From positions 449,928 to 513,927 of the forward strand of contig NZ_MKQR01000007.1 of assembly GCF_001940455.1 (NCBI RefSeq): 64,000 nucleotides of DNA, read 5' to 3'. Source of the DNA: Actinokineospora bangkokensis. Its GTDB lineage: Bacteria > Actinomycetota > Actinomycetes > Mycobacteriales > Pseudonocardiaceae. Both the position numbers and the translations under genes were made by a program. The notes under the pieces were generated by a model that saw only the letters and a list, made by a program, of their open reading frames with translations, was not told where the DNA came from and ran no database searches. Below, piece after piece: positions 46,516 to 54,657 of this stretch. Position 1 is the stretch's first letter. Each line of letters starts with the position of its first letter.

Positions 46516-47562
46516 TCAGGCGTGCTTGCGGTGCAGGGCGACCTTGAGCGCGCCGGTCTCGCCCGCGCGCGTGAACACGTCGTAGGCGGACTCGATGTCG
46601 TTCAGGTCGAAGGAGTGGGTGATCATCCCGTCCACGGGCAGCAGGCCCTCGGCCACCATGGTGATCAGCTCCGGGGTGGTGCGGGTGTCGACCAGCCCGG
46701 TGGTGACCGTCAGGTCCCGGTCCCAGATGGCCTCCAGGTGCAGCGCGGCAGGTGCGCCGTGCACGCCGACGTTGGCGACGTGCCCGCCCGGGCGGACCAA
46801 GCGCACGCACAGCTCGAAGGCCTCGGGCACCCCCACCGCCTCGATCACCACGTCCGCGCCCCGTCCGCCGGTCAGCTCCGACACCGCGGCCCCGGGGTCG
46901 TCGACGCCGTCGAGAGCCACTTGGGCGCCTGCGGCCAAGGCCATCTGCCGGCGGCCTGGGGCGGGGTCGACTACGACCATGGCCCGGGGGGTGAACATCG
47001 CCGCTGCGCGCACCGCGGCGATGCCGACGGGCCCTGCCCCCACCACGACCACCACGTCTCCGGGGCGCACCTGCCCGTTGAGCACGCCCACCTCGTAGGC
47101 GGTGGGCAGGATGTCGCAGAGCACGAGCGCGTCCTCGTCGGACAGCTTCTCGGGCAACAGGTGCAGCGAGGTGTCGGCGAACGGGGTGCGCACGTATTCG
47201 GCCTGCGTGCCGTTGATGCGATGCCCCAGCACCCAACCGCCCCCGCCGGTGCACAAGCCTTGGCGCCCGCTGAGGCAGGACCGGCACCGCCCACACGCGC
47301 TGATGCAGGACACCAGCACCCTGTCCCCCGGGCGCACCGACGCCACCGCTGAGCCCACGGCCTCCACGGTCCCCACCGCCTCGTGTCCCAGGATGGTTCC
47401 CGCGACGACCTCCGGCACGTCGCCGCGCAGGATGTGCAGGTCGGTGCCGCACAGGGTCACCGCGTCCACCGCCACCACGGCGTCGGTGGGCACCAGGGGC
47501 GCGGGGTCGGAGGTGACAGTCCACACTGGACGTCCAGGTCCCTCGTAGCGCAGCGCTCTCAT
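46516..47562 (-). CDS. zinc-dependent alcohol dehydrogenase (MDR superfamily)
   Basis: A 348-residue dehydrogenase. The catalytic zinc site is TLCGTDLHI with GHEAVG; the structural zinc is held by four Cys in CISACGRCRSCLSGRQGLC. The Rossmann motif is VVVVGAGPVGIAA. It resembles NAD-dependent alcohol or threonine-type dehydrogenases; the substrate is not predictable. ATG 47562 follows GAGGAGG. It is the first gene of a two-gene operon with ppsA and is divergent from hsp20. Confidence 0.9.
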   Translation of the reverse strand: MRALRYEGPGRPVWTVTSDPAPLVPTDAVVAVDAVTLCGTDLHILRGDVPEVVAGTILGHEAVGTVEAVGSAVASVRPGDRVLVSCISACGRCRSCLSGRQGLCTGGGGWVLGHRINGTQAEYVRTPFADTSLHLLPEKLSDEDALVLCDILPTAYEVGVLNGQVRPGDVVVVVGAGPVGIAAVRAAAMFTPRAMVVVDPAPGRRQMALAAGAQVALDGVDDPGAAVSELTGGRGADVVIEAVGVPEAFELCVRLVRPGGHVANVGVHGAPAALHLEAIWDRDLTVTTGLVDTRTTPELITMVAEGLLPVDGMITHSFDLNDIESAYDVFTRAGETGALKVALHRKHA

Positions 47563-47626
47563 CGCGGTCCTCCTCGTCGGATCGGCTCCGCTGCCGACGT
47601 TGCGCCCCGCACCAGACTGGGACACA

Positions 47627-47640
47627 GGGCGCTAGGTCCC
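47627..47640. promoter_or_regulatory. weak DevR/DosR-type box on the alcohol dehydrogenase side
   Basis: GGGCGctagGTCCC, 8 of 10 arm matches, 65 bp upstream of the dehydrogenase start. Confidence 0.4.
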
Positions 47641-47720
47641 GCTCCGGCGGTGCCCCCTGGCCCCGCTCGGGATGCACGACGAACGCGGGCAGAGCCCCGC
47701 CGATGCTCCCTGGGCGGCGC

Positions 47721-47734
47721 CGGGCGAAGGTCCC
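47721..47734. promoter_or_regulatory. weak DevR/DosR-type box on the hsp20 side
   Basis: CGGGCgaagGTCCC, 8 of 10 arm matches, 87 bp upstream of the hsp20 start. Strong DosR control of hspX in mycobacteria makes this position plausible. Confidence 0.4.
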
Positions 47735-47820
47735 CTGGGAACAGGCCCACCGGCGGTGTGGGAGTGGTCGCCGCACGGGCACCGTCGTAGGCGAGACAAC
47801 CGCGCAACCGAGGAGATCCG

Positions 47821-48231
47821 ATGACCAGCATCCTGCCGCGCAACAGCTTCGTGCCGGACGTGTTCAGGCTCCTGGAGACCCTGCCGCTGGTGGACCGCCA
47901 CATCATGCGCGTCGAGGACTACCTCGACGCGGACACCTACGTCATCCGCGCCGAGATGCCGGGCATGGACCCCGCCAAGGACATCGAGGTCACCATCGAC
48001 GGCGACGTGCTCACCATCACCGGGCAGCGCACCGAGGGGCGCAAGACGCACGGGCGCAGCGAGTTCCACTACGGCACCTACGCCCGTTCCATCACCCTGC
48101 CGCGCGGTGCGGACGGCGACAAGGTGGAGGCCACCTACACCGCGGGCGTCCTGCAGTTGACGGTGCCGATGACGTCCTCCCCCAAGGCCAAGCAGATCCC
48201 CATCGCCAACGGCGCCGAGGACCCGCGCTAG
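47821..48231 (+). CDS. Hsp20/alpha-crystallin small heat shock protein (HspX-like)
   Basis: A 136-residue chaperone. The alpha-crystallin domain runs from about residue 38 to 125: VIRAEMPGMDPAKDIEVTIDGDVLTITGQR, SEFHYGTYARSITLP and YTAGVLQLTVPM, the last being the dimer/IxI-type region. It is close in size and pattern to M. tuberculosis HspX (Rv2031c), the classic DosR target. ATG 47821 follows GAGGAG. The stop codon TAG is formed by the TA target of the MITE plus its first G, so the element abuts the gene exactly. Confidence 0.92.
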   Translation: MTSILPRNSFVPDVFRLLETLPLVDRHIMRVEDYLDADTYVIRAEMPGMDPAKDIEVTIDGDVLTITGQRTEGRKTHGRSEFHYGTYARSITLPRGADGDKVEATYTAGVLQLTVPMTSSPKAKQIPIANGAEDPR

Positions 48232-48392
48232 GGCCTGTCCTCAGAGCCTGCTCTGTGAGAGTCGTGATCAGATCGGACGCTGGCGGTGCCCGGATGAGGG
48301 ACCTCGTACTGGATGTACTTGGTTCCTCGGCCGGTACCGCCTGCGTTCGATTTGGCGCGGCTATCGCTGGGCGAGGCTTTGAGGACAGGCCC
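48231..48392. mobile_element. 162-bp MITE related to the IS5-family element at 54657
   Basis: The element runs from GGGCCTGTCCTCAGAG to its inverted copy ending GAGGACAGGCCC. The outer 12 bases match perfectly and most of the first 20 match. It is flanked by TA on both sides (48229-48230, 48393-48394). The middle is itself an imperfect inverted repeat: TCGGACGC/GCGTTCGA-type arms and GAGGGACC...GGTTCCTC around TGGAT, so the transcript can fold into a long hairpin. The ends match those of the IS5-family element 6.3 kb away, which could move it in trans. It sits exactly between hsp20 and the SHOCT gene. Confidence 0.8.
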
Positions 48393-48453
48393 TAGCACGT
48401 CGACGGGTGTCGCTCGGCAGCGGTCAGGTACCGGACAAGCAGAGGAGGGCATC

Positions 48454-48675
48454 GTGTGGTGGAGCTCAGGGGCGTGCGGTTCGTGGTGGCCGGTTCTAGT
48501 GGGGATCACGGGTGCGCTGGTCCTGCTCGGAGGTCTGGTGGCCGTTGTCGCCGTCCTGGTTCGCGGCTCGGGCAGGTGGCCCGCCTCGCCGCGGCGGGTG
48601 CTCGACGAGCGCTACGCGAGGGGTGAGATGGACGACGAGGAGCACCGCAGGCGTCGGGATCAACTGGCATCGTGA
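48454..48675 (+). CDS. small membrane protein with a SHOCT domain
   Basis: A 73-residue protein: an N-terminal membrane helix (WWPVLVGITGALVLLGGLVAVVAVLV, residues about 10-35) and a C-terminal SHOCT motif (RRVLDERYARGEMDDEEHRRRRDQL). SHOCT segments mediate oligomerisation, usually with partner membrane proteins. GTG 48454 follows GAGGAGGG. Before the MITE arrived it was probably co-transcribed with hsp20, about 60 bp downstream of it. Confidence 0.75.
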   Translation: MWWSSGACGSWWPVLVGITGALVLLGGLVAVVAVLVRGSGRWPASPRRVLDERYARGEMDDEEHRRRRDQLAS

Positions 48676-48687
48676 GCACCGCCGTAC

Positions 48688-48715
48688 CGTCCCCGCGCTG
48701 CGAAGTCCGGGGACG
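48688..48715. terminator. possible hairpin terminator after the SHOCT gene
   Basis: CGTCCCC (48688-48694) pairs with GGGGACG (48709-48715) across a 14-base loop, 13 bp after the stop. There is no T-run, as is common in this group. The remaining 270 bp up to the opposing nitroreductase hold no gene I can support. Confidence 0.3.
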
Positions 48716-48986
48716 TCGTCGTCCGCAGAGCGCCCGATCCCCGCAGTGGCCGCTCGGCCTGCCATCGAGGCGGCGGGCCGAGCGCGTCCTGGGTCCTCCC
48801 AGCACGGTGCGCAGCCGCACCCGCGCGCTCACGACGTGGGCCACCGGCCTGACCCGCGCGGTCGGCCGGTGTTCACACCACCTCTGGTCCGGGCGCCCAC
48901 GTCGGAGTGCACCACGGACAACCCGCCGCACTGTGGGAACCGAGCCACCGCGGTAGCCGAACCCCGTTTCGGACCCCGACTTCTCC

Positions 48987-49964
48987 TCAGGCCGTGGTCA
49001 GGTCCAAGTCCCGCCGAGAGGTGCGCGCGGGAGAGGCGGAGCCAGCAGGCGGCCATCCCACACGCAGCACCAGTCGCGGCGTGGCGGTACACCGCAGCAC
49101 CTGCGTCCGCAGCAATTCCGGAACGCCCTGCACCCGCAGGGGATCGGTCAGCGCGCACGAGGCCAGCCGCACCCCCGTCGCGGCCAGCAGCACCGCGCTG
49201 CCCGCCTCGCCCACCCGCAGCTGCGACTCGTCGTCGTCCTGCTCTGCACCCAGGACCAGCAGGCTGCCCCCGTCCAATGACGCCCGACCCCGGTCCGCGA
49301 CCCACGCCGTCCCCGACCCCGGGTCCTCCCAGGTCCTTTTCGCCATGGCGTGCAACCCGCTCCCTGTGTTGAGGGGACGGAGTGCGCTGCGCGCTGCTCC
49401 CGCACCCCGGGTGGGTCCAGTGTCGGATTCGACGACCAAGTGGTGCAGTGCGGCGCGCGGCTCCGCGGCAACCACCTCGACCACCGCCCCGGCCTGTCGG
49501 GCCCTGTGCCGCAGCTCGTCGAGGACGTGACCGGTGACGGGCACTGGGGCGTAGGCGCGGCGGTCGCTGCGCCTGCGGATGATCGACACGGCCTCGACGA
49601 GCGGTATGGGCCTCGGCGCGGTCGCGCGGGCGCGCAATCGGGCGGACAACCAGGGGTCGCGCGCGTCGGGGAACCGGTGCACCGTGGTCGCCCAGCCGAA
49701 CGCGGCGAGCGCCACGACCGCGTGGTGCAGGGCGAATCCGCAGCTGATCAGCAGATTCACCCGGTCGAGCCCGGATTCTGACCGCCACCTGCTGCCGTCC
49801 GCGCGCAGCAGCAGGTCCCCGTCAGGTGCGCGCCCCCACGACCAGGGTTGACTGTTGCGTGCCGACGGCGCTCGGCACGCCAGCCGCACCACCAAGCGCA
49901 GGCTCTCCAGGTCGGGGCCATCCGGCGCGCCCTGAACGGGGCTGACCACCCCCTCACCGGTCAT
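48987..49964 (-). CDS. Acg-family putative nitroreductase 6 (divergent)
   Basis: A 325-residue member whose signature is APSARNSQPWSW instead of [12 protein letters not shown]: the conserved His is Arg and Thr is Ser. It also lacks the WSG...EDGV acidic loop found in most of the others. The RRRSDRRAYAPVP motif and the C-terminal AATGVRLASCALTDPLRVQGV region are normal. This is the most altered paralogue and may have lost flavin or substrate binding. ATG 49964 follows AGGAGGGA. Confidence 0.83.
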   Translation of the reverse strand: MTGEGVVSPVQGAPDGPDLESLRLVVRLACRAPSARNSQPWSWGRAPDGDLLLRADGSRWRSESGLDRVNLLISCGFALHHAVVALAAFGWATTVHRFPDARDPWLSARLRARATAPRPIPLVEAVSIIRRRSDRRAYAPVPVTGHVLDELRHRARQAGAVVEVVAAEPRAALHHLVVESDTGPTRGAGAARSALRPLNTGSGLHAMAKRTWEDPGSGTAWVADRGRASLDGGSLLVLGAEQDDDESQLRVGEAGSAVLLAATGVRLASCALTDPLRVQGVPELLRTQVLRCTATPRLVLRVGWPPAGSASPARTSRRDLDLTTA

Positions 49965-50123
49965 GAGATGTCCCTCCTGAACCGCGCCTGGTCGTGCACG
50001 CCGATCGAACCCACCACCGTGCTACGCCCTGGCGAGTCGCTCTGACAGAGCGGGTGTGCCCGGTCCGAACGGGACCATCGGGAACCCGGGAGCGACGGCT
50101 CGGCTCATCGCCCGACGCGCACG

Positions 50124-50137
50124 AGGCCAATGGTCCC
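50124..50137. promoter_or_regulatory. weak DevR/DosR-type box, first of a pair
   Basis: AGGCCaatgGTCCC, 8 of 10 arm matches, 121 bp before the USP start at 50258. It pairs with the box 23 bp further on, the two-turn spacing also seen at 18185/18207. Confidence 0.35.
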
Positions 50138-50146
50138 GCCCAGACC

Positions 50147-50160
50147 GGGACCGCCGACGC
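50147..50160. promoter_or_regulatory. weak DevR/DosR-type box, second of a pair
   Basis: GGGACcgccGACGC, 8 of 10 arm matches with one perfect arm, 98 bp before the USP start. Confidence 0.35.
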
Positions 50161-50257
50161 TGCCGCGTCCCCTCCGGGGTTCTCCACGATCACCCCGGGG
50201 CCGGATGAGGAGCCGGGTCGGGGACACCGACCACGCAGGCCTGCGAAGGAGAACACC

Positions 50258-51157
50258 ATGTCCACGAACACCGTGCTCGTCGCCGTTGACGGTTCGCCCT
50301 CGGCCACCCGGGCCGTGCGGTGGGCCGCGCACGAGGCCGAACGCCGTCGCGCCGCGCTGCGCATCGCCACCGTCCATCCCTGGCCCATCACCGGGTACCC
50401 GCCGGGGCTGATCAGCGGCCCCGAGCTGCACGAGGGATTGCGGGAGGGCAGCTCCCAGGTGCTGCGCGCTGCCGCCGCCGAGGCCAGCCGGACCGCACCC
50501 GGCACACAGGTGCACACCACTGCCCTGGAGGGCGATGTGGTCTCCCGCCTGCTCGGATTGTCCTGCGAGGTCGACCTGGTGGTGCTGGGTTCGCGAGGTC
50601 TCGGCGGGATCTCCGGCATGCTGCTCGGCTCGGTCGCGGTGGGGCTGACCTCGCGCACCGCGACCCCCGTGGTCGTCGTGCGCGGTGCCCCGGAGCGCGA
50701 CACCGATCTGCGCGTCGTGGTCGGCGTCGACGGCGGCCCGGGCGACGAGGCCGCCCTGCGCTTCGCCTTCGACCACGCCGCAGCCACCGGCCGGGTGCTG
50801 ACCGCGGTGCACACGTGGGGCAACCCGGCCCTCGACGGCCTCGCCCTCGGCGGCCACCCGGCGGTGGACTGGAGACCGGTCGCCGAGCACGCCCAGCAGG
50901 TGCTGGACGCGGCGCTGCACCCGTGGTCCGACAAGCACCCGGGGGTGGCCGTCGAGCGGGTGGTGCGCCACTCGTCGCCCACGCCCCTGCTCATCGAGAT
51001 GTCCCACCACGCTGGGCTCGTCGTGGTCGGCTCCCGAGGCAGGGGATCGGTTGCGGGGCTCTTCCTCGGGTCCACCAGCCAAGCGCTCGTGCACCACTGT
51101 GCCTGCCCGGTCGCGGTGGTGCGACCCGAACCAGTCCCGAGTGGTGACCAGCGGTGA
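50258..51157 (+). CDS. tandem universal stress protein
   Basis: A 299-residue protein with USP domains at about 5-145 and 150-293. ATP loops are GSRGLGGISGMLLGS and GSRGRGSVAGLFLGS. It aligns throughout with the protein at 12282 (TVHPWPITGYPPGL, HTWGNPALDGLALGGHPAVDWRPVAEHA), so the two are duplicates. ATG 50258 follows AAGGAGA. The stop overlaps the next GTG. Confidence 0.92.
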   Translation: MSTNTVLVAVDGSPSATRAVRWAAHEAERRRAALRIATVHPWPITGYPPGLISGPELHEGLREGSSQVLRAAAAEASRTAPGTQVHTTALEGDVVSRLLGLSCEVDLVVLGSRGLGGISGMLLGSVAVGLTSRTATPVVVVRGAPERDTDLRVVVGVDGGPGDEAALRFAFDHAAATGRVLTAVHTWGNPALDGLALGGHPAVDWRPVAEHAQQVLDAALHPWSDKHPGVAVERVVRHSSPTPLLIEMSHHAGLVVVGSRGRGSVAGLFLGSTSQALVHHCACPVAVVRPEPVPSGDQR

Positions 51158-52074
51158 CCAGGGGGACGACGCCGAGCGAGCCTCAGGCCGGGCGCCCCCG
51201 CGTGGTGGTCGGTATCGACGGGTCGGCTGCCGCGCTCGACGCCGTGCGCTGGGGCGCCGACGCCGCCGCCCGCCGCGGTCTGCCGCTGCGCTTGGTGCAC
51301 GCTTGCGCCCCCGTGCCCCTGCGCCACAGCCGGTCGACCACCGATGCCGCCGACCACGTCGACCTGCTGGTCGACCGCGGCACGCAGTTCCTGCGCGAGG
51401 CCGTCGCGTTCGCCACCCACGCGCGGCCCGGGTTGCAGACCGAGGTGGACCTGCGTGTGGGCCACCCCGTCGAGGTGCTGCTCGACGCCGCGACGGGGGC
51501 ACGGGTGCTGGTGACCGCCACCCGCGGTGTGGGTGGGATCCGCGAGGCCGTGCTCGGGTCGGTGTCCTCCGCGGTGGCCGAGCACGCCGGGTGCCCGGTC
51601 GTGGTGGTCCGCGGCCGCGACGGCGCAGACCCCGCCGCCCGTGTCTGGCCCGTGGTCGTCGGCGTCGACGGCACCCCCGCCTCGGAAGCGGCGGTGGCCG
51701 TCGCCTTCGAGGAGGCCGCGGTGCGCGGGGTTTCCCTGCTGGCCGTGCACACCTGGTCCGACGTCGCGTTCTCCGGGCTCTGGACGGCACTGCCACTGGT
51801 CATCGACTGGGACGCCGTGGAGGCCGACGAGCAGCGCCTTCTCGACGAACGCCTGGCCGGGTGGCAGGAGAAGCACCCGGACGTCACCGTCATCCGGCAG
51901 GTCTGCCGGGCCCGCCCCGCTCACCGGCTGGTCGAGCTGTCCCACGAGGCGGGCTTGGTCGTGGTCGGCAGCCGCGGCCACCACCGCTACGCGGGTGTCG
52001 GCCTGGGCTCGACCAGCCGGGCGGTGCTGCACGCCGCGCACTGCCCGGTCGCCGTCGTGCGACCCACCCGCTGA
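51154..52074 (+). CDS. tandem universal stress protein
   Basis: A 306-residue protein with USP domains at about 14-150 and 155-303. The first loop is ATRGVGGIREAVLGS, the second GSRGHHRYAGVGLGS. It is the paralogue of the protein at 25136 (HTWSDVAFSGLWTALPL). GTG 51154 overlaps the stop of the preceding USP, so one transcript carries four USP domains. Confidence 0.91.
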   Translation: MTRGTTPSEPQAGRPRVVVGIDGSAAALDAVRWGADAAARRGLPLRLVHACAPVPLRHSRSTTDAADHVDLLVDRGTQFLREAVAFATHARPGLQTEVDLRVGHPVEVLLDAATGARVLVTATRGVGGIREAVLGSVSSAVAEHAGCPVVVVRGRDGADPAARVWPVVVGVDGTPASEAAVAVAFEEAAVRGVSLLAVHTWSDVAFSGLWTALPLVIDWDAVEADEQRLLDERLAGWQEKHPDVTVIRQVCRARPAHRLVELSHEAGLVVVGSRGHHRYAGVGLGSTSRAVLHAAHCPVAVVRPTR

Positions 52075-52082
52075 CCCGGCCC

Positions 52083-52120
52083 GCCCGAACGCCAATCCCG
52101 AACGACGATCCCGAACGACA
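52083..52120. repeat. 13-bp tandem repeat before the HPF-like gene
   Basis: ATCCCGAACGAC(G/A) occurs twice in tandem (52095-52107, 52108-52120), preceded by a looser copy GCCCGAACGCCA at 52083-52094. It ends just before the ribosome site of the next gene and could bind a regulator or shape the leader RNA. Confidence 0.5.
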
Positions 52121-52137
52121 ACGAGGAGGACGAACCC

Positions 52138-52920
52138 GTGCCCACTCCCGAAACCGCCCGTCCCAGGGCCACGACCAGCCCCCGCCCGCCCGCCCGCGTC
52201 CCGCGACCGCAGGTGGTCGTGCGCGGCGTGCACGGCGAAGGCATCGCCGACTACGCCACCGAACGGGTCACCTCGACCCTGGCCCAGCACGGCCTGACCG
52301 CCCACCGCGTGCACATCGCCATCTGCCTGCACCCCGACCCTGCGGTGGCCGAGCCCGCCGAGGCCAGCGCCGACCTCGGCGTCGACGGCCTCGCTCGCGG
52401 GGTGCGAGTCAAGGCCACCGCCCGCACCCCGCGCGAGGCCGTCGACCTGCTGCGCCACCGGCTGCTGCGGAGGCTGGCCACCGCGCAGCGCACCCAGGAC
52501 CACGGCCGCACCCGGCGCTCCGCGCGGGGCGAGCAGCACGGCGCCCGACACCGGGTCGTCGCCCACTCCCGCTACGCCGCCGACCCGGTCAGCGTCGCCG
52601 AGGCCATCGCCCACCTCGACGAGTCGGGTGCCGACAACCTGGTCTTCACCCACACCAGCGGCATCGACTGCCTGCTCCACGACGCCGGTGACGGCTACGA
52701 CCTGTCCGCGCTGGACGGGGTGCCGCCGCAGGCACCGGCGGGCTCGCCGGTGCGCCCGCTCCACCTGCCCGCCCCCAGATTGACCGAGACCCAGGGCAGG
52801 CTGCGCTTGGAACTCTCCGGTGCGGAAGCGTTGTTCTACGTCGATCCCGCCGACCGCCGCGGTCACCTGCTCGTGCGTCGCCCCGACGGCGACTTCGACG
52901 ACTACGCCCCCGACCGGTGA
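52138..52920 (+). CDS. ribosome hibernation/translation inhibitor of the HPF/Rv0079 type
   Basis: A 260-residue protein. Residues about 22-120 resemble the S30AE/HPF N-terminal fold (VVVRGVHGEGIADYATERVTSTLAQHG, VRVKATARTPREAVDLLRHRL). The C-terminal half has the S30AE_C pattern VVAHSRYAADPVSVAEAIAHLDESGADNLVFTHTSG and a second copy-like segment ending GHLLVRRPDGDFDDYAPD. Rv0079, a DosR-regulated translation inhibitor that binds ribosomes, has the same size and context. GTG 52138 follows GAGGAGGA. It should stall or protect 70S ribosomes in dormancy. Confidence 0.83.
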   Translation: MPTPETARPRATTSPRPPARVPRPQVVVRGVHGEGIADYATERVTSTLAQHGLTAHRVHIAICLHPDPAVAEPAEASADLGVDGLARGVRVKATARTPREAVDLLRHRLLRRLATAQRTQDHGRTRRSARGEQHGARHRVVAHSRYAADPVSVAEAIAHLDESGADNLVFTHTSGIDCLLHDAGDGYDLSALDGVPPQAPAGSPVRPLHLPAPRLTETQGRLRLELSGAEALFYVDPADRRGHLLVRRPDGDFDDYAPDR

Positions 52921-52976
52921 CCACCACCCGCCCACCGCAGCCAACCGGCCGCACCGCACGCAGAACTGGAGAGAAC

Positions 52977-53417
52977 GTGTCCGTCCGGCACACCTCGGCG
53001 TTGGAGACCGCAGCGCACCGCGCGCACCACTGGGTCGACCAGATCGCCGCAGGCTTCCCCACCGCCGATGAAGTGTTCGTGCTCCGGGTCCTGCGCACCT
53101 GGCTGCACTTGGTGCGCGACGAGCTGTCGGTGTCCGCCGCCGCCCAGTTCGCCGCCCAACTGCCCGAACTGCTGCGCGGGATGTTCTTCGAGGGCTGGGT
53201 CCCCGAACACACCCCGCGCCACACCCCGGCCGCGGCGTTCGCCGAGCGTTTCGCCGCAACCGCGGGCGTGCACGGCAAGGACAGCGCCCTGGTGCTGTCC
53301 GTGATCACCGCCCGGTTGGACCTGCTCATGAGCGGTACCTCGGTCAACAAGGCTTTGGGCACGCTGCGCGAGGACCTGCGTGACCTGCTGCGTGGCGGTC
53401 CGCCCAGGACGGGGTGA
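52977..53417 (+). CDS. DUF2267 protein
   Basis: A 146-residue helical protein of the DUF2267 family: [44 protein letters not shown] region in the first half, and [39 protein letters not shown] in the second. GTG 52977 is chosen because GGAGAG is five bases upstream; GTG 52917, overlapping the HPF stop, is the alternative. It is co-transcribed with the HPF-like gene. Family function unknown. Confidence 0.8.
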   Translation: MSVRHTSALETAAHRAHHWVDQIAAGFPTADEVFVLRVLRTWLHLVRDELSVSAAAQFAAQLPELLRGMFFEGWVPEHTPRHTPAAAFAERFAATAGVHGKDSALVLSVITARLDLLMSGTSVNKALGTLREDLRDLLRGGPPRTG

Positions 53418-53453
53418 ACCGCGAGCGGCCATCGGTCGCTCGCCGGGGCCGCC

Positions 53454-53470
53454 CACCCCCGCAGGGGGTG
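53454..53470. terminator. hairpin terminator after DUF2267
   Basis: CACCCCC pairs with GGGGGTG across a GCA loop, a strong 7-bp stem 37 bp after the stop, without a T-run. Confidence 0.5.
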
Positions 53471-53601
53471 TGCGCCTGAGTGAGCTGCATCGCGATCCCG
53501 GCGTGCCTGCCAGCCGCAGGGCGTCGTCACCCTGTGGCCCGTCCTTGACCACGGTCCGGGAGGCCCCACCTGCGAACCCACTCGACCCGCAGGGCACCGC
53601 C

Positions 53602-54657
53602 ATGCCCTGCACGGACAACACGGGATGCACCATGCGGCACACCATCCCCGAGCGCGCCCGCACCTGGCGGTTGCGCGCGCCCGCCTCCCTGTCCCAGGGC
53701 CCGCTGGTGATGGGCCGCGAACCGTTACCCGAGCCCGACCAGGACGAACTGCTCGTGCGCGTGCTCGCCTGCGGTGTCTGCCGCACGGACCTGCACATCG
53801 TCGAGGGCGACCTGCCCGTGCACCGCACCGGGGTGGTACCCGGCCACGAAGTCGTCGGCGAGGTGGTGGCCGCCGGATCCGGCGTGCGCACCCACGCACC
53901 GGGTGACCGCGTCGGCATCGCCTGGCTGCGCGGGACCTGCGGCCACTGCCGCCACTGCACCCGAGGCGCGGAGAACCTCTGCCCCGCTTCCACCTACACC
54001 GGCTGGGACGCCGACGGCGGCTATGCCGACTTCACCAGAGTCCCCACCGCCTTCGCCCTCGCCTTGCCCGACGGCTACACCGACGCCGAACTGGCACCGC
54101 TGCTGTGCGCCGGGGTCATCGGCTACCGGGCCCTGCGGCGCGCCCAACTCCCGGCGGGCGGCAAGCTCGGCATCTACGGCTTCGGCGCCAGCGCCCACCT
54201 CGCCATCCAGGTTGCCATCGCCCGCGGCGCCACCGTCCACGTCATGACCCGCGACCCGCACGCCCGCGAACTGGCACTCGCCCTGGGTGCGGCCAGCGCG
54301 CAGGGCGGGTCCGCGCTGCCACCGGAAGCGCTCGACTCGGCGATCCTGTTCGCTCCAGCGGGCGAGCTCGTCCCGCCCGCGCTGGCGGCCCTCGACCGGG
54401 GCGGCACCCTGGCCGTGGCAGGAATCCACCTCAGCGACATCCCATCCCTGGACTACCGCAGGCACCTGTTCCAGGAACGCCAGATCCGCAGCGTCACCGC
54501 CAACACCCGCGCCGACGCCAGGGAGTTCCTCGACTTCGCCGCCTTCCATCACCTGCATGTCACCACCACGACCTATCGGCTCGACCAAGCCGACCGCGCG
54601 CTGGCCGACCTGGCCGCGGACCGCGTCCACGGCGGCGCCGCCGTGCTCGTCCCCTAG
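53602..54657 (+). CDS. zinc-dependent alcohol dehydrogenase, AdhA-type
   Basis: A 351-residue MDR enzyme. The catalytic zinc motif is [15 protein letters not shown] with GHEVVGEV; structural zinc Cys are in [17 protein letters not shown]; the nucleotide motif is [12 protein letters not shown], where GxGxxA replaces GxGxxG. It belongs to a different subgroup from the dehydrogenase at 46516. ATG 53602 follows AGGG; ATG 53632 would also fit the family N-terminus. The stop TAG consists of the TA target plus the first G of the IS element, so the coding end is intact but the original downstream is displaced. Confidence 0.88.
   Translation: MPCTDNTGCTMRHTIPERARTWRLRAPASLSQGPLVMGREPLPEPDQDELLVRVLACGVCRTDLHIVEGDLPVHRTGVVPGHEVVGEVVAAGSGVRTHAPGDRVGIAWLRGTCGHCRHCTRGAENLCPASTYTGWDADGGYADFTRVPTAFALALPDGYTDAELAPLLCAGVIGYRALRRAQLPAGGKLGIYGFGASAHLAIQVAIARGATVHVMTRDPHARELALALGAASAQGGSALPPEALDSAILFAPAGELVPPALAALDRGGTLAVAGIHLSDIPSLDYRRHLFQERQIRSVTANTRADAREFLDFAAFHHLHVTTTTYRLDQADRALADLAADRVHGGAAVLVP

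Noticed and set aside
49954..53259. 1101-codon minus-strand frame, the longest in the window
   Set aside because: It spans the antisense of four clear plus-strand genes; composition (Gly, Arg, Val, Asp, His) is typical of shadows.
53545..53558. TTGACcacgGTCCG before the alcohol dehydrogenase at 53602
   Set aside because: Only 7 of 10 arm matches; below the level I trust, although the distance (44 bp) would be acceptable.
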